Of a stretch of 64,000 nt of DNA, positions 28,355 to 42,897 are shown piece by piece. This DNA is from Pluralibacter sp. UBA7423 (GTDB lineage Bacteria > Pseudomonadota > Gammaproteobacteria > Enterobacterales > Enterobacteriaceae). Below the pieces are notes generated by a model that ran no database searches, had not been told where the DNA came from, and worked only from the letters and a program-made list of their open reading frames with translations. The stretch is from positions 76,101 through 140,100 of the forward strand of contig DKMD01000011.1 in the NCBI GenBank assembly GCA_002470465.1. Reading direction: 5' to 3'. The stretch's first letter is position 1. Every line of letters starts with the position of its first letter. Position numbers and translations under genes: made by a program.

Positions 28355-29215
28355 TTAAAGGTGCTGGCGGAACCAGGAGAGCTGAACACCGATAACCTGA
28401 TCGAAGTTCTGACCGCTATACATGTCGTAATGGCGGGCATCCGCCTGCTCATGCAGCTTTTTCTCGACAGCACCTGTGGCTTCGAACAGCGCGCGTCCCT
28501 GCTCCGGTGGATTGACGGTATCTTTGCCTGCAGTCACCACCAGCGTCGGGCAGGTCGTGCGAGCTGCGTACTGCGCAGGCTTATAGTTAAGCGTTTCACG
28601 CACGGTCAGGAAAGGAATTTTGATATCCATTGCCGGGAAGCGCGCTTTATTCTCTTCAAAGAAAGCCTTCGACTCGTCATCGCCCAACACCCGGGTTACG
28701 CCGACAAACATCTCTTTTCCGGTTGCCTGCTGTTTATCCGCCATTTTTTGCAGCGTTGCCACAAAACCCGCCTTCTCATCCGGGCTCATTTTGCCGGTGA
28801 CAATCTGTTCGCCATCAGCGAAAGCCAACTGGCTGACGACGCAGCGAATGGCACTGTCCGCCGCCGCCGCCGCAAACACATGGCAACCGCCGAACGATGT
28901 TCCCCACAGCCCTACGCGCTGTGGATCAAGCCCCGGCTGCTGACGAGCCCAGCCAATCACGGTGTGAATATCCTCAATCTGCATCGCTGGCACGAGTCGG
29001 CCACGCTCGCCTTCGCTAGCCCCAAAACCGCGATAGTCAAAGGTGATAGTGGCAAACCCGGCATCGGTAAAGGCCTGAGCAAAAGGAGGTAAAAGAATCT
29101 CCTGAATACCACAAAAGCCGTGACAGAGAATAATCACCGGTGCGTTGCCGACGGCCTCTGGTTTGCGCAGGGTCAGCGCAATACCGTTTTCCAGATTAAA
29201 TGTTGTCGTTTCCAT
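28355..29215 (-). CDS. Alpha/beta-hydrolase family protein
   Basis: A 286-residue soluble hydrolase of the dienelactone hydrolase/BAAT-like type. The oxyanion motif is ILCHGFCG, the nucleophile Ser107 in GTSFGG, the acid probably the Asp in TAGKDTVNPP, and the base the His in DARHYDMYSG near the C-terminus, so the triad is complete. The second ATG is chosen because the AGGGGA Shine-Dalgarno directly abuts the first ATG. It sits between plsB and ubiA, where I recall no such gene in K-12. Substrate unknown. Confidence 0.82.
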   Translation of the reverse strand: METTTFNLENGIALTLRKPEAVGNAPVIILCHGFCGIQEILLPPFAQAFTDAGFATITFDYRGFGASEGERGRLVPAMQIEDIHTVIGWARQQPGLDPQRVGLWGTSFGGCHVFAAAAADSAIRCVVSQLAFADGEQIVTGKMSPDEKAGFVATLQKMADKQQATGKEMFVGVTRVLGDDESKAFFEENKARFPAMDIKIPFLTVRETLNYKPAQYAARTTCPTLVVTAGKDTVNPPEQGRALFEATGAVEKKLHEQADARHYDMYSGQNFDQVIGVQLSWFRQHL

Positions 29216-29334
29216 TGCTGTCATTCCCCTACAAAAGAAGTGAATATGCAGAACCTCTTTGTCTGACTCAAGATAAAACAGCGCATTACGTTAAATCACA
29301 TCTGTTTTTTGTAACGATGGCAGCATTTTGGCCA

Positions 29335-29365
29335 TAAAAAAACGGCGACCTGATGGCCGCCGTTT
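29335..29365 (-). terminator. Terminator of ubiA
   Basis: Minus-strand AAACGGCGGCC and GGTCGCCGTTT form an 11-base stem with one mismatch, loop ATCA, followed by T5. Confidence 0.88.
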
Positions 29366-29383
29366 GATAACGAATCCGTTGAA

Positions 29384-30256
29384 TTAAACCAGGTAACTCA
29401 TCGCCAGACCGATAAACAGCACCAGTCCAACGTAGTTATTGTTCATAAACGCTTTAAAACAGGCGTTACGTTCGCGGTCTTTAATCAGCTTCTGCTGGTA
29501 AATAAACAGCGCTCCGGCGATGAAAAGCGACCAGTAAAATTCCCAGTGCAGCCCGCTGAGCCAGCCGACCACAGCCATTAACGCCAGCGTCATCACCTGC
29601 AAAATGCCGATGATCAGCTTGTCGTTTTTGCCAAACAGGATAGCGGTAGACTTCACGCCGATTTTTAAATCATCGTCCCGGTCGACCATCGCATATTGCG
29701 TATCATAGGCCACGGCCCAGCAGATATTGGCGATGAACATCAGCCAGCAGCTGAGCGGCAGCGTTTCGCTTACCGCAGCATAGGCCATTGGAATCGACCA
29801 GCCGAACGCCGCACCAAGCACCACCTGCGGCAAATGGGTGTAGCGCTTCATAAACGGGTAAACCCACGCCAGCGCAAGCCCGACGAAGGACAGCAAAATC
29901 GTCATCGTATTGAGCGTCAGCACCAAAAGGAACGACACCAGCACCAGCACGGTGAAGACAATGCGTGCCTCTTTTTCGCTGACGTCGCCGCTTGGCAGCG
30001 GGCGGTGGGCCGTACGCTTAACGTGACCGTCAAATTTGCGGTCGGCATAGTCATTTACGACGCAGCCCGCGGCGCGCATCGACCAGACGCCCGCCACAAA
30101 CACCACCAGGATCCAAAGCGGCGGCACGCCAGGCGTTGCCACCCACAGCGCCCACAGCGTCGGCCACAGCAGCAGAAGTGCGCCGATCGGCTTGTCGGTT
30201 CGCATCAGGCGGTGATAGGCCAGCAGCTTATTTTGCGTCAGACTCCTCTCCATCAT
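29384..30256 (-). CDS. ubiA: UbiA, 4-hydroxybenzoate octaprenyltransferase
   Basis: A 290-residue polytopic inner-membrane prenyltransferase of ubiquinone synthesis. Both Asp-rich Mg/diphosphate motifs are intact: NDYADRKFD (residues 68-76) and [13 protein letters not shown]. Two adjacent ATG codons can serve as start (30256 or 30253); the Shine-Dalgarno GAGG fits either. ubiC ends 10 bases upstream, so the two form an operon that makes and then prenylates 4-hydroxybenzoate. Confidence 0.97.
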   Translation of the reverse strand: MMERSLTQNKLLAYHRLMRTDKPIGALLLLWPTLWALWVATPGVPPLWILVVFVAGVWSMRAAGCVVNDYADRKFDGHVKRTAHRPLPSGDVSEKEARIVFTVLVLVSFLLVLTLNTMTILLSFVGLALAWVYPFMKRYTHLPQVVLGAAFGWSIPMAYAAVSETLPLSCWLMFIANICWAVAYDTQYAMVDRDDDLKIGVKSTAILFGKNDKLIIGILQVMTLALMAVVGWLSGLHWEFYWSLFIAGALFIYQQKLIKDRERNACFKAFMNNNYVGLVLFIGLAMSYLV

Positions 30257-30266
30257 TCTCTTCCTC

Positions 30267-30764
30267 TCAGTACAGCGGCGACGCGGGCAGAAACAGCTCG
30301 GTTAACAGCAGCGGTTTACCGCTCAGGCGAAGGCGGGATCGACGTCCCCACAGATCTGCGTCTTTACCGATCTCAATAAAATCACGGGTTAAGGTAGATG
30401 AGGTAAACAGATAGCGCCCCAGCGGCGTGGTGCCAAGCTGCTGAAGCTGAAGCTCCGGCCCGCTGAGCGTGGATTCAGGGACCACCGTGCGTCCGGCAAG
30501 CCAGGGTTCGCCGTCGGCGCACAGCAAAATTTCACGCAGCCAGTAGCGCGACTCTTTCGGCAACAGGGCCAGCTCTTCGGCAACCTCATCCTGGCCGACA
30601 AAATCCTCACGGATAAGCGTCACGGTGACGCGCTTACCCTGCTGCTCAAAGCGTTTGGTCATGGAATCTTCCAGCAGCAGCCAGTCACGCAGCGCGGCGT
30701 CGAGTTCCGGAAGGGGGGTGTAATAGCGTAGCGCGCGCAGCTGCGCCAGCGCAGGGTGTGACAT
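30267..30764 (-). CDS. ubiC: UbiC, chorismate pyruvate-lyase
   Basis: A 165-residue soluble enzyme splitting chorismate to 4-hydroxybenzoate and pyruvate, the same length as E. coli UbiC and near identical from [28 protein letters not shown] to the C-terminal PASPLY. The ATG at 30764 gives [12 protein letters not shown] as in E. coli; upstream in-frame codons are intergenic. First gene of ubiCA. Confidence 0.97.
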   Translation of the reverse strand: MSHPALAQLRALRYYTPLPELDAALRDWLLLEDSMTKRFEQQGKRVTVTLIREDFVGQDEVAEELALLPKESRYWLREILLCADGEPWLAGRTVVPESTLSGPELQLQQLGTTPLGRYLFTSSTLTRDFIEIGKDADLWGRRSRLRLSGKPLLLTELFLPASPLY

Positions 30765-30965
30765 GCCAGACTCTCCGATACAAAACTTATCGGCATTGTA
30801 TCCCAGAACGGCGCTCACGACAGGAAGAAACGCGAATATACGATCTTCCGCGCAACAGCGATGCAACATCGGCGGCGGCAGAATACCTGTCCTCCGGTAC
30901 GGCCGCAGGATAAGTATTCAAACGCATGATGACTGACATCACTTCTGTGCAGGATGCCGCAGCAG

Positions 30966-30992
30966 AAAAAACGGTGCATCCGTAAGGATGCA
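30966..30992 (-). terminator. Terminator of malM
   Basis: Minus-strand CGGTGCATCC and GGATGCACCG form a 10-base perfect stem followed by T6; about 40 bases past malM. Confidence 0.9.
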
Positions 30993-31033
30993 CCGAAAGG
31001 CCTGAGCCTGAACATCAGCACTGCGGGGAATGC

Positions 31034-31972
31034 TTACCCCTTGCCTTTGACACTGCTGATAAAGGTTGAACGCGCGGATGTCGAGCCGAGGCGCTCGGCT
31101 TCGTTCAGCAATTTGAGGGCCTTATCGATGTTACCTTCCTTCACTGCCTGCTTAATGCCGCGGTTAAAGTAGCTTTCCGTGTCATTGAGCATAGGTTCGC
31201 TTTTCGCCGCAGGGGCCGCAGCCACAGCAGCAGTTTGCGCTGGTGCGGCATAGGTCGCCGCAGGTGCAGGCGTATTGCCCACCACCACCGGTTTCGGATC
31301 CGGTGCGCCGAAGATCTTACCAATCATGATATTGCCGCTGTTCTGCTCGGTTTTCACCTTGACCGTCAGCGTTCCCTGGCCTGCGTGACGGGCAACCGGA
31401 TCGGCCACGTCAGGAATCGCATTGTTAGCGCCTTCGGCATACAGCTTAGCCGGGTTGATCATGTGCGTGGTTTCGGCCAGATCGCGCGTTGTGGTGTAGA
31501 CCAGCATATAAATCTGCTTCTGCCCCATCATCGGCGTCAGCTTCATCACGTTTTCCAGCCGGTTTCCGGAGGCGATCCCCGGTTTCTGATACTGGAAGTA
31601 GCTGCTTGGGAAGAAGGCCGCAGGCTGCATCTGCTCATCGAGGATCAGCACGTTGGGGGCGTAAACGCTTAAATCTTTAACCATGCTGGTGAGCGTGATC
31701 TCCAGCGATCCCTGGTCAGCGGGCAGAACAACCGCCGCCACGCCGCCGGAGATATTACCGATATTCAGGCTGGGCGACGATGCGTCCAGCACGATGTCCT
31801 GGTTTACCGGCGGCATCAGCGTCTGCCATGGTAAACCCTGTAATTTTTCCGCCGGGATGGCCGGGGCGGTGGAAATATTCTGCGGATTCACCGGCGTGGC
31901 GGCAAATGACGCGGGCAGTACGCTAAGGCTGAGCACCGGAAACAGGCACAGCGCAAGAAGATGTTTTTTCAT
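31034..31972 (-). CDS. malM: MalM, periplasmic protein of the maltose regulon
   Basis: A 312-residue exported protein (signal peptide MKKHLLALCLFPVLSLSVLPASFA), similar to E. coli MalM (306 residues). It contains an Ala/Pro-rich low-complexity linker near residues 230-260 and a C-terminal NTESYFNRGIKQAVKEGNIDKALKLLNEAERLGS-type helical repeat segment. Its molecular role is not established. Last gene of the malK-lamB-malM operon. Confidence 0.93.
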   Translation of the reverse strand: MKKHLLALCLFPVLSLSVLPASFAATPVNPQNISTAPAIPAEKLQGLPWQTLMPPVNQDIVLDASSPSLNIGNISGGVAAVVLPADQGSLEITLTSMVKDLSVYAPNVLILDEQMQPAAFFPSSYFQYQKPGIASGNRLENVMKLTPMMGQKQIYMLVYTTTRDLAETTHMINPAKLYAEGANNAIPDVADPVARHAGQGTLTVKVKTEQNSGNIMIGKIFGAPDPKPVVVGNTPAPAATYAAPAQTAAVAAAPAAKSEPMLNDTESYFNRGIKQAVKEGNIDKALKLLNEAERLGSTSARSTFISSVKGKG

Positions 31973-32041
31973 TATTTTATCCTCGAAGTACGAAATCCGT
32001 CTCCTCCAGGCAATAAGGAGACGGACCAATTATCAACACTG

Positions 32042-32060
32042 GCGGGCGCTAAGCGCCCGC
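32042..32060 (-). repeat. GC-rich hairpin between lamB and malM
   Basis: GCGGGCGC / GCGCCCGC arms with a 3-base loop, no T-run. It may act as an mRNA 3'-end stabiliser or weak attenuator that lowers malM relative to lamB. Confidence 0.6.
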
Positions 32061-32073
32061 GCTGTCGGCTGGC

Positions 32074-36099
<4,026 letters not shown>

Positions 36100-36114
36100 G
36101 GCCGTAGTAGATGT

Positions 36115-36186
36115 GCCGGATGGCGGCACAAATACCTTATCCGGCCTACGCACTCCGTAGGCCTGATAAGCGCAGCACCATCAGGC
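36115..36186. repeat. BIME in the malE-malF intergenic region
   Basis: Two inverted REP units: GCCGGATGGCGGC...CCTTATCCGGCCTAC and GTAGGCCTGATAAGCGCAGC...CATCAGGC. In E. coli the equivalent malE-malF REP structures protect upstream malE mRNA from 3' decay and so raise MalE over MalF and MalG. Confidence 0.88.
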
Positions 36187-36227
36187 ACTGATGTGGCAAG
36201 TTTGCACTGTTGTCGAGGAAGATCCCC

Positions 36228-37772
36228 ATGGATGTCGTTAAAAAAAGTCACTGGTGGCAAAGCGAAACGCTGAAGTGGTCCGTGATTGGGCTGCTGGGCC
36301 TGCTGGTGGGCTATCTTATTGTTTTAATGTACGCCCAGGGGGAGTACCTGTTCGCCATCCTGACGCTGATTTTGAGCGCCGTTGGCCTCTATATTTTCGC
36401 TAACCGCAAGGCATACGCCTGGCGTTACGTCTATCCGGGCATGGCCGGGATGGGCCTGTTTGTTCTGTTCCCGCTGATTTGCACCATCGCTATCGCCTTT
36501 ACCAACTACAGCAGTACTAACCAGCTGACCCAGGAACGCGCGCAGCAGGTGCTGATGGACCGCTCTTATCAGGCGGGCAAAGCCTACAATTTTGGCCTGT
36601 ACCCGGCGGGTGATGAGTGGAAGCTGGCGCTGACCGATGGCGACAGCGGTAAAAATTACGTCTCCGACGCCTTTAAACTCGGCGGCGAGCAAAAAATTGC
36701 GCTGAAAGAAGCAGATGCCTTGCCGGAAGGTGAACGCGGCAACCTGCGCATCATCACCCAAAATCGCCAGGCGCTGAATCAGCTGACCGCGATCCTGCCC
36801 GATGAAAGCAAAGTCATCATGAGTTCCCTGCGCCAGTTCTCCGGCACGCGCCCGCTCTACACCGAGGGGAAAGATGGCGAACTGACCAATAACCAGAGCG
36901 GCGTGAAGTATCGCCCGAACAATCAAATCGGTTTCTATCAGTCGGTGAACGCCGACGGTAGCTGGGGCGATGAAAAGCTGAGCCCGGGTTATACCGTCAG
37001 CATTGGCTGGGATAACTTCACTCGCGTATTTACTGACGAAGGGATCCAGAAGCCGTTCTTCGCCATTTTCGTCTGGACGGTGGTGTTCTCGGTCCTGACC
37101 GTGCTGCTGACCGTCGCCGTGGGCATGGTGCTGGCGTGCGTCGTGCAGTGGGAATCGCTGAAGGGTAAAGCTATTTACCGCGTGCTGCTGATTCTGCCGT
37201 ATGCCGTGCCGTCGTTTATCTCGATTCTGATTTTCAAAGGCCTGTTTAACCAGAGCTTCGGCGAAATCAACATGATGCTGAGCGCGCTGTTTGGCATCAA
37301 ACCCGCCTGGTTCAGCGATCCGACTACCGCGCGTTCGATGATTATTATCGTCAACACCTGGCTCGGTTATCCCTACATGATGATCCTGTGCATGGGCCTG
37401 CTGAAAGCGATTCCGGACGATCTGTACGAGGCCTCGGCGATGGACGGCGCAGGCCCGTTCCAGAACTTCTTTAAAATCACGCTGCCGCTGCTGATTAAGC
37501 CACTGACGCCGCTGATGATCGCAAGCTTCGCTTTTAACTTTAATAACTTCGTGCTGATTCAGCTGTTAACCAACGGCGGCCCGGACCGTCTCGGCACGAC
37601 CACGCCGGCGGGCTACACCGACCTGCTGGTGAGCTACACCTACCGTATCGCCTTTGAAGGCGGCGGCGGTCAGGATTTCGGACTGGCAGCGGCCATCGCA
37701 ACGCTCATCTTCCTGTTGGTCGGGGCACTGGCGATTATTAACCTCAAAGCTACGCGCATGAAATTCGATTAA
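36228..37772 (+). CDS. malF: MalF, maltose ABC importer membrane subunit
   Basis: A 514-residue protein, the same length as E. coli MalF, with eight expected membrane helices and the large periplasmic P2 loop (about residues 93-275) that contacts MalE. The EAA loop for MalK docking reads [22 protein letters not shown]. Start at the ATG after GAGGAAGATCCCC; codons before it lie in the BIME spacer. malG starts 13 bases after its stop. Confidence 0.98.
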   Translation: MDVVKKSHWWQSETLKWSVIGLLGLLVGYLIVLMYAQGEYLFAILTLILSAVGLYIFANRKAYAWRYVYPGMAGMGLFVLFPLICTIAIAFTNYSSTNQLTQERAQQVLMDRSYQAGKAYNFGLYPAGDEWKLALTDGDSGKNYVSDAFKLGGEQKIALKEADALPEGERGNLRIITQNRQALNQLTAILPDESKVIMSSLRQFSGTRPLYTEGKDGELTNNQSGVKYRPNNQIGFYQSVNADGSWGDEKLSPGYTVSIGWDNFTRVFTDEGIQKPFFAIFVWTVVFSVLTVLLTVAVGMVLACVVQWESLKGKAIYRVLLILPYAVPSFISILIFKGLFNQSFGEINMMLSALFGIKPAWFSDPTTARSMIIIVNTWLGYPYMMILCMGLLKAIPDDLYEASAMDGAGPFQNFFKITLPLLIKPLTPLMIASFAFNFNNFVLIQLLTNGGPDRLGTTTPAGYTDLLVSYTYRIAFEGGGGQDFGLAAAIATLIFLLVGALAIINLKATRMKFD

Positions 37773-37785
37773 GGGAGCAGTCGAC

Positions 37786-38676
37786 ATGGCTATGGTTCAA
37801 CCAAAATCTCAAAAAATGCGCCTGTTTATCACGCACCTGCTGCTGCTGATTTTTATCGCCGCGATCATGTTCCCGCTGCTGATGGTGGTCGCCATCTCGC
37901 TGCGCGAAGGCAACTTCGCCACCGGCAGCCTGATCCCGGATCAAATCTCCTGGGAACACTGGAAGCTGGCGCTCGGCTTTAGCGTCGAGCACGCCGACGG
38001 GCGCGTCACGCCGCCGCCGTTCCCGGTCCTGCTGTGGCTGTGGAACTCGGTCAAAATCGCGGGCATCACCGCGGTCGGGATTGTGGCGCTCTCCACCACC
38101 TGCGCCTATGCCTTCGCCCGCATGAAGTTCCCGGGCAAAGCGACGCTGCTGAAAGGCATGCTGATTTTCCAGATGTTCCCGGCGGTGCTGTCGCTGGTGG
38201 CGCTGTACGCGTTGTTTGACCGCCTGGGTCAGTACATTCCGTTTATTGGGCTCAACACACACGGCGGCGTAATCTTCGCCTATATGGGCGGTATTGCGCT
38301 GCACGTGTGGACAATCAAGGGCTATTTCGAAACCATCGACGGCTCGCTGGAGGAAGCCGCTGCGCTGGACGGCGCAACGCCATGGCAGGCCTTCCGTCTG
38401 GTGCTGCTGCCGCTGTCGGTGCCGATTTTAGCCGTCGTGTTTATTCTGTCGTTTATCGCCGCCATCACCGAAGTCCCTGTCGCCTCGCTGCTGCTGCGTG
38501 ACGTAAACAGCTACACCCTGGCGGTCGGGATGCAGCAATATCTCAACCCGCAAAACTACCTGTGGGGCGACTTTGCCGCCGCGGCGGTGCTCTCCGCCAT
38601 TCCCATCACCGCCGTGTTCCTGCTGGCCCAGCGCTGGCTGGTTAACGGCCTGACCGCAGGCGGAGTAAAAGGTTAA
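37786..38676 (+). CDS. malG: MalG, maltose ABC importer membrane subunit
   Basis: A 296-residue protein with six membrane helices. The EAA motif is [22 protein letters not shown], and the C-terminal tail [12 protein letters not shown] reaches into the MalK dimer interface in the known structure. GGGAGCAG precedes the ATG. Last gene of malEFG; a strong terminator follows. Confidence 0.98.
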   Translation: MAMVQPKSQKMRLFITHLLLLIFIAAIMFPLLMVVAISLREGNFATGSLIPDQISWEHWKLALGFSVEHADGRVTPPPFPVLLWLWNSVKIAGITAVGIVALSTTCAYAFARMKFPGKATLLKGMLIFQMFPAVLSLVALYALFDRLGQYIPFIGLNTHGGVIFAYMGGIALHVWTIKGYFETIDGSLEEAAALDGATPWQAFRLVLLPLSVPILAVVFILSFIAAITEVPVASLLLRDVNSYTLAVGMQQYLNPQNYLWGDFAAAAVLSAIPITAVFLLAQRWLVNGLTAGGVKG

Positions 38677-38734
38677 GTTTCATCGTTATACCCTGTAATG
38701 CCACTGTTATCCTCATTACTTGTGACTGTTGTCA

Positions 38735-38760
38735 GGCGCTCTTCGGAGCGCCATTTTTTT
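38735..38760 (+). terminator. Terminator of malEFG
   Basis: GGCGCTC-TTCG-GAGCGCC with a UUCG tetraloop, then ATTTTTTT, which overlaps the stop codon of convergent psiE. Confidence 0.92.
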
Positions 38761-39169
38761 ATTCCCGCTTCAGGCGCTTCGAGTTACACAGCCAAAGGGT
38801 GATAACCAGCAGCAGGATCGCCGCAGAGTAGATCAGGACATCAAGAGGGGATTTATGATCGACGATGATCAGCCGCACAATGGCGGTGATCCCGATATAG
38901 ACAAAATAGCGCAGCGGAAAGTGAAAGCCGGACTGAAAGTACTTCACAATCAGGGCGATAAATTCAAAATAGAGGAAATAAACCACCAGCCCTTCCACCA
39001 GCGCATATTTGCTGGTTTGCTCAGGGGCGAACAGCACATCCGCAAGATGGACGGTTTCTTTACCCAAAAACACCACCAGAATCAGGCCGAGGCTGAGCAA
39101 GCCCAGGTTCAGCACGGTCTGCAAAACGGTAGAAATAAACTCTACGCGAGGACGAGTGAGCGACGTCAT
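38759..39169 (-). CDS. psiE: PsiE, phosphate-starvation-inducible membrane protein
   Basis: A 136-residue inner-membrane protein, the same length as E. coli PsiE and nearly identical ([75 protein letters not shown]), with four membrane segments. In E. coli it is under PhoB and CRP control; its role is not known. AAGGAGG precedes the ATG. Confidence 0.95.
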   Translation of the reverse strand: MTSLTRPRVEFISTVLQTVLNLGLLSLGLILVVFLGKETVHLADVLFAPEQTSKYALVEGLVVYFLYFEFIALIVKYFQSGFHFPLRYFVYIGITAIVRLIIVDHKSPLDVLIYSAAILLLVITLWLCNSKRLKRE

Positions 39170-39257
39170 ACAGCACCTCCTTCATCAGGGCGAGATCTCT
39201 GTATAGCGTAGAAATGTGACGGGGATCTATATTTTTTAATTATGTTTTATGTAATCG

Positions 39258-39356
39258 GGCCGGGAGTGCCCGGTGGCGCTAACGCTTACCGGGCCTACAA
39301 CCCCAGGCCCGGAAATGCAGGCTTCGTAGGCCGGGCAAACATCGTGCCGCCCGGCA
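39258..39356. repeat. REP/BIME cluster between psiE and yjbH
   Basis: GCCGGGAGTGCCCGGTGGCGC...TACCGGGCCTACA and CGTAGGCCGGGC...GCCGCCCGGC, inverted relative to each other, lying at the 3' end of yjbEFGH. Confidence 0.8.
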
Positions 39357-39363
39357 ATTCCCG

Positions 39364-41460
39364 TCAGCGGAAATTCAGACTCTTGTCGCTGGTCATATCG
39401 TACAGCTGGAACTTACGCCCAAGCTGCTGACCGCCGTCGCGGGTGAGCGGCGTCCAGCCAATGGCTGCACGGCTGCGGGTCGGGCCGGACAAGAAGAGAT
39501 CCAGCGGTACGGAAACGTATACGCCTTTGGTGAAATCGCCTTCACCGTATTCCTGTGCCGAAACGTTGGTAATGGTTGCATAGGCCCCCACCACCACGCC
39601 GCTGTCGAAGTGCTTCGACACCTCCAGCGTGCCGCCCTTATCGCCCGCCAGATACTGCCCGACGCTGGCTTTAATCAGCACGTCCTGGGCGAACGGTGGC
39701 GTCCAGTAAGCGGCAAGGTTGCCGACTTTCGCGCTGTAATCGGTGAACTTCATCATGTCCATCGAGCTGCGCCAGTCACGCTGTTTCACGTAGTTAGCAT
39801 CAACACCAAACGCCCAGTTGCTGTCGACCGGACGCCACAGCACTTCTGCCCCGACGCCGCCGTACATGGTTTCCAGATAGCCGCCGTATACCTGACCATA
39901 GAAATTATTTCCCAGATACTGGAGATAGTTCGCCTGAAGGTTGTTCACGTACACGTCGTTTTCGACGTAGTCACGTACGTGAGTTCGCACGCGCGGCAGC
40001 GTCGAGTCGTTTGGCGGGTTGGTGTAGTTAAATTTGTCGTAGTTATTGGCAATGTTGCCGAACAGGCTGCCGGTGGTCAGCAGGTGATCGGTCACCCACC
40101 AGTCGGCGGTCGCCATGACCCCGAGCTGGTACATGTAGAAACTTTCCGGCCCGCCAAAGGACTGGCTAAGCACCGGGTCGACATGGAAATCAAAGCTGGA
40201 TTTGTCGATATACCAGCCCTGCTCGGTTTTCTCCGGCACGATCGGCGTTTCGCGTTTCTGCACCAGTTCGGTTTCATGACCCAATGGCTCACCTTCCAGA
40301 TGGCGCTTGAGGCTGGCGACGTTAGTTTCAGTCGTCACCTGCGGCAGATTGAGGCGGTTTTCCGTGATGCGAATCGTTGAGATACCGTCCGGCAGATCGT
40401 TCATGATGATGCGGTTTGCGCGCTCGATACCTTCACGTGAATCACGGTATTTTACCTGCTCGCCCGTCACGTACAGCGTGTCACCTTTGACCTGTATTTT
40501 CGGGTCAGCAAGCCCGGCGTTGTACTTCAGCAGCGTCAGCTGATTCGCCACTACCGAGTGTTGCAAAATGGCGTCCTGCGGCTCTGGCTGGTATTTCGGG
40601 CGCGGATTATCGTTATACGATGGGCGCAGGTCGTTAAAGTTGGTGCGCAGCGTCACGCCAAACATAAAGGTGTTGCCGCGCTCGTAGCTAAGGTTAACGT
40701 CGGCCCAGTCGGTCACGCGATAAATGGCCCCGACGTTAAACTTACTTTTTTGATCGAGCTTGCCGGCAAAGTCCTGGCTGTAGTCGTTCCCTTCATATTC
40801 CAGCTTCAGGCGCAGCGGCTGCCACGGCGTCTGGTACTCCACGCCGCCGAACAGAGAGGCCGGGCCGTGGAACATCTGACTGCTGTCCATCGAGCCCGCC
40901 TGGCGGTAGCTGTTGTTGCGATAGCAAAACTTATCGTCGTAGCTGCAAAACGGATTTTTCACGTTGCCGCTGGTGCCGAGATAGCCCCAGCCGAGTCCGA
41001 GGCTGAAATCAAACGGTCCCCAGGCTTTGTTCGCCACCAGGTATTCCGCATCGAACAGGCCCGTCCCGCCGATATCCCGCGCCCCCACGGCCACCTGCGG
41101 CAACCAGTAGCTCTCTTCCCACAGACGCAGCTTCAGGTCGAAGGCCTTGTCCTTGTAGGTCTGGTTTCCGGAGAACGCTTCGACGCTGCTGTACCGTTTG
41201 GTGCGCACGTCGGTGTAGCGCAGAGTGGTTTCGAGCCACGGGAAAAGCTGTACCGAGGCGGAGTAATAGCGGTATTGATCGTTATCGCGATAGTTCAGGC
41301 TCATCTCGCCGTCACGCGCCATGCGCGCGGTGGGGGTCTGCAACAGGCCGACACCACCAAAATCAGACTGCGAAGGGCCAATCGGGGCCGGGTACGTTTC
41401 CGCATGACAGGCCGCGCTGACGCCCAGCGCCAGCAGGCTGTAGAGAAATCTGTTTTTCAT
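39364..41460 (-). CDS. yjbH: YjbH, outer-membrane beta-barrel lipo-polysaccharide export-type protein
   Basis: A 698-residue exported protein, the same length as in E. coli, with signal peptide [20 protein letters not shown] and a beta-strand-rich body ([37 protein letters not shown] at the start). It is the outer-membrane component of the yjbEFGH exopolysaccharide operon, related to GfcD. Its ATG shares one base with the yjbG stop (TAATG), which suggests translational coupling; 23 in-frame codons before it lie inside yjbG. The polysaccharide it handles is not known. Confidence 0.92.
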   Translation of the reverse strand: MKNRFLYSLLALGVSAACHAETYPAPIGPSQSDFGGVGLLQTPTARMARDGEMSLNYRDNDQYRYYSASVQLFPWLETTLRYTDVRTKRYSSVEAFSGNQTYKDKAFDLKLRLWEESYWLPQVAVGARDIGGTGLFDAEYLVANKAWGPFDFSLGLGWGYLGTSGNVKNPFCSYDDKFCYRNNSYRQAGSMDSSQMFHGPASLFGGVEYQTPWQPLRLKLEYEGNDYSQDFAGKLDQKSKFNVGAIYRVTDWADVNLSYERGNTFMFGVTLRTNFNDLRPSYNDNPRPKYQPEPQDAILQHSVVANQLTLLKYNAGLADPKIQVKGDTLYVTGEQVKYRDSREGIERANRIIMNDLPDGISTIRITENRLNLPQVTTETNVASLKRHLEGEPLGHETELVQKRETPIVPEKTEQGWYIDKSSFDFHVDPVLSQSFGGPESFYMYQLGVMATADWWVTDHLLTTGSLFGNIANNYDKFNYTNPPNDSTLPRVRTHVRDYVENDVYVNNLQANYLQYLGNNFYGQVYGGYLETMYGGVGAEVLWRPVDSNWAFGVDANYVKQRDWRSSMDMMKFTDYSAKVGNLAAYWTPPFAQDVLIKASVGQYLAGDKGGTLEVSKHFDSGVVVGAYATITNVSAQEYGEGDFTKGVYVSVPLDLFLSGPTRSRAAIGWTPLTRDGGQQLGRKFQLYDMTSDKSLNFR

Positions 41461-42197
41461 TATTCCGGGATCCGCTGTGCAAGGGCACGAAGAAGCGCGG
41501 CGTTCAGGTCGGCATACTTCTTCGTCCAAAGTGAGTCGGCGAAACCGACAAAGATCGTGCTGCCGGGCATGGGTTCGATGTGACGTTTATTCCAGTAAGC
41601 CACCGGGGCCTTTTCGCTGCGCCCGTCGGGATAGACCACCCATGCATAGCTGCGATCGGCGCCGCTCAGCAAATTCATCGCATCGAGATAGCCTGCCACG
41701 TCCTGACCGGGTACAAAGGCCGTATTACCCGGGCGACTGACCAGCCCAAAAACGGTGACGGTCGTTGGCTGCTGACCGACCCACAGGCTGTACTGTCCTT
41801 CCAGCGGCGGGTTGCTGCGACGGCCCAGGCGGACCGTGTCCGGATCGAGGCTGACAAACTGTCGTCCCGTCACGTTCAGCGCCTGGAGCTGCTGGCGCAA
41901 TGTGCGAATGGCAGCGGCATCATCACCGCTTTCGTCGGCGGCCAACGCATCCAGCCGGGCCAGCAGAGTCTGTTTTTGCTGCTGCGCCACGGCGGTGGCC
42001 TGCTTTTCGGCAATCACCGCACCCGGCCACCAGCTGTTAGCCAGCCGGGGTTGAGCCACTAAGTCCGCCAGATGACCGGCGTTAGTCAGCGTTTTAGGCG
42101 TTTTTGCACCATTGCTATAGACATCGACGCTGCCCGCAGCGAAGGCCAACGGTGCGGCAAGCACCATGATAAGCACGGCAAGGAAGGTGGTTTTCAT
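41460..42197 (-). CDS. yjbG: YjbG, periplasmic capsule-biosynthesis GfcC-family protein
   Basis: A 245-residue exported protein (signal peptide [20 protein letters not shown]) of the GfcC family, the same length as E. coli YjbG. The GfcC-like beta-grasp domain is visible around [36 protein letters not shown], resembling the sugar-export SLBB-type fold. Overlaps yjbF by four bases (ATGA) and yjbH by one. Confidence 0.93.
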   Translation of the reverse strand: MKTTFLAVLIMVLAAPLAFAAGSVDVYSNGAKTPKTLTNAGHLADLVAQPRLANSWWPGAVIAEKQATAVAQQQKQTLLARLDALAADESGDDAAAIRTLRQQLQALNVTGRQFVSLDPDTVRLGRRSNPPLEGQYSLWVGQQPTTVTVFGLVSRPGNTAFVPGQDVAGYLDAMNLLSGADRSYAWVVYPDGRSEKAPVAYWNKRHIEPMPGSTIFVGFADSLWTKKYADLNAALLRALAQRIPE

Positions 42198-42832
42198 GAC
42201 TTCGCCGCCTTAATCAACGTGGTTTTTACCGGGAAGAAGTTCGCGCCCAGGCATTGCTCGGACTGGCGAATTTGCCCGTCGCTGTCGACCCAAAAGCGGT
42301 TCTGCCAGCGGGCCTGGTCGGTGCTCGCTTCTTCCACCAGCACGCGGACAACGGTCTGGTCACCCGCAAGCGTCAGGGTATCTGTTCCTTCCCAGTGGAA
42401 AGTCGAGCGGGCGGTGGCGTAGCGCGTCTGTTTGTGCTCCGTCCAGCCCATCGTGCGGGTCCAGCTTGCGCCGTCGATAATCTGGTTGGGCTTAGTCAGC
42501 GGGTCAGCATCAAGATTGTTGACGCTCAGCAGGTTGTCGCCGCCGAGAAGCGTTTTCACGATGCGCCCGTGCTGGGTGACAATCGTGGCCCGATCCTGCG
42601 TCACCCATTTCTGTTGGCCGTTTTCGGCAAAGGCGAGCACCACAAAAAGCTGCGGCCCGTTGTTGAGCTGCATGTACTGGCTGGCGTAGGGCATCTCACG
42701 GATATCCTCGGCGGTCAGCTGCACGCCGGGAGTGCCAAACAGGCTGTCCCAGAGCGATTTTCCGAGTCCCTGGGTACTGGCGGAACAGGCCTGAAGCAGC
42801 AGGCAAAGTGTGATGATGATGGGTCGCTTCAC
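42194..42832 (-). CDS. yjbF: YjbF, outer-membrane lipoprotein (GfcB family)
   Basis: A 212-residue lipoprotein, the same length as in E. coli, if started at the GTG at 42832, which has GGAGAAG upstream. The lipobox is LQAC with Cys16, followed by Ser-Ala, consistent with outer-membrane sorting. The rest resembles the GfcB family (GPQLFVVLAFAENGQQKWVTQD, GRIVKTLGG-type segment). It is the second gene of yjbEFGH; a hairpin separates it from yjbE. Confidence 0.92.
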   Translation of the reverse strand: MKRPIIITLCLLLQACSASTQGLGKSLWDSLFGTPGVQLTAEDIREMPYASQYMQLNNGPQLFVVLAFAENGQQKWVTQDRATIVTQHGRIVKTLLGGDNLLSVNNLDADPLTKPNQIIDGASWTRTMGWTEHKQTRYATARSTFHWEGTDTLTLAGDQTVVRVLVEEASTDQARWQNRFWVDSDGQIRQSEQCLGANFFPVKTTLIKAAKS

Positions 42833-42853
42833 GACTCTTCTCCGAAGGGGCAA

Positions 42854-42877
42854 AATAACCACACCGAAGTGTGGTTA
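42854..42877 (-). terminator. Hairpin/attenuator between yjbE and yjbF
   Basis: Minus-strand TAACCACAC-TTCG-GTGTGGTTA, a perfect 9-base stem on a UUCG-type loop, then TTTTG. A partial terminator would give more yjbE than yjbFGH. Confidence 0.65.
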
Positions 42878-42897
42878 GGATTAATGACCCGCGAGAC

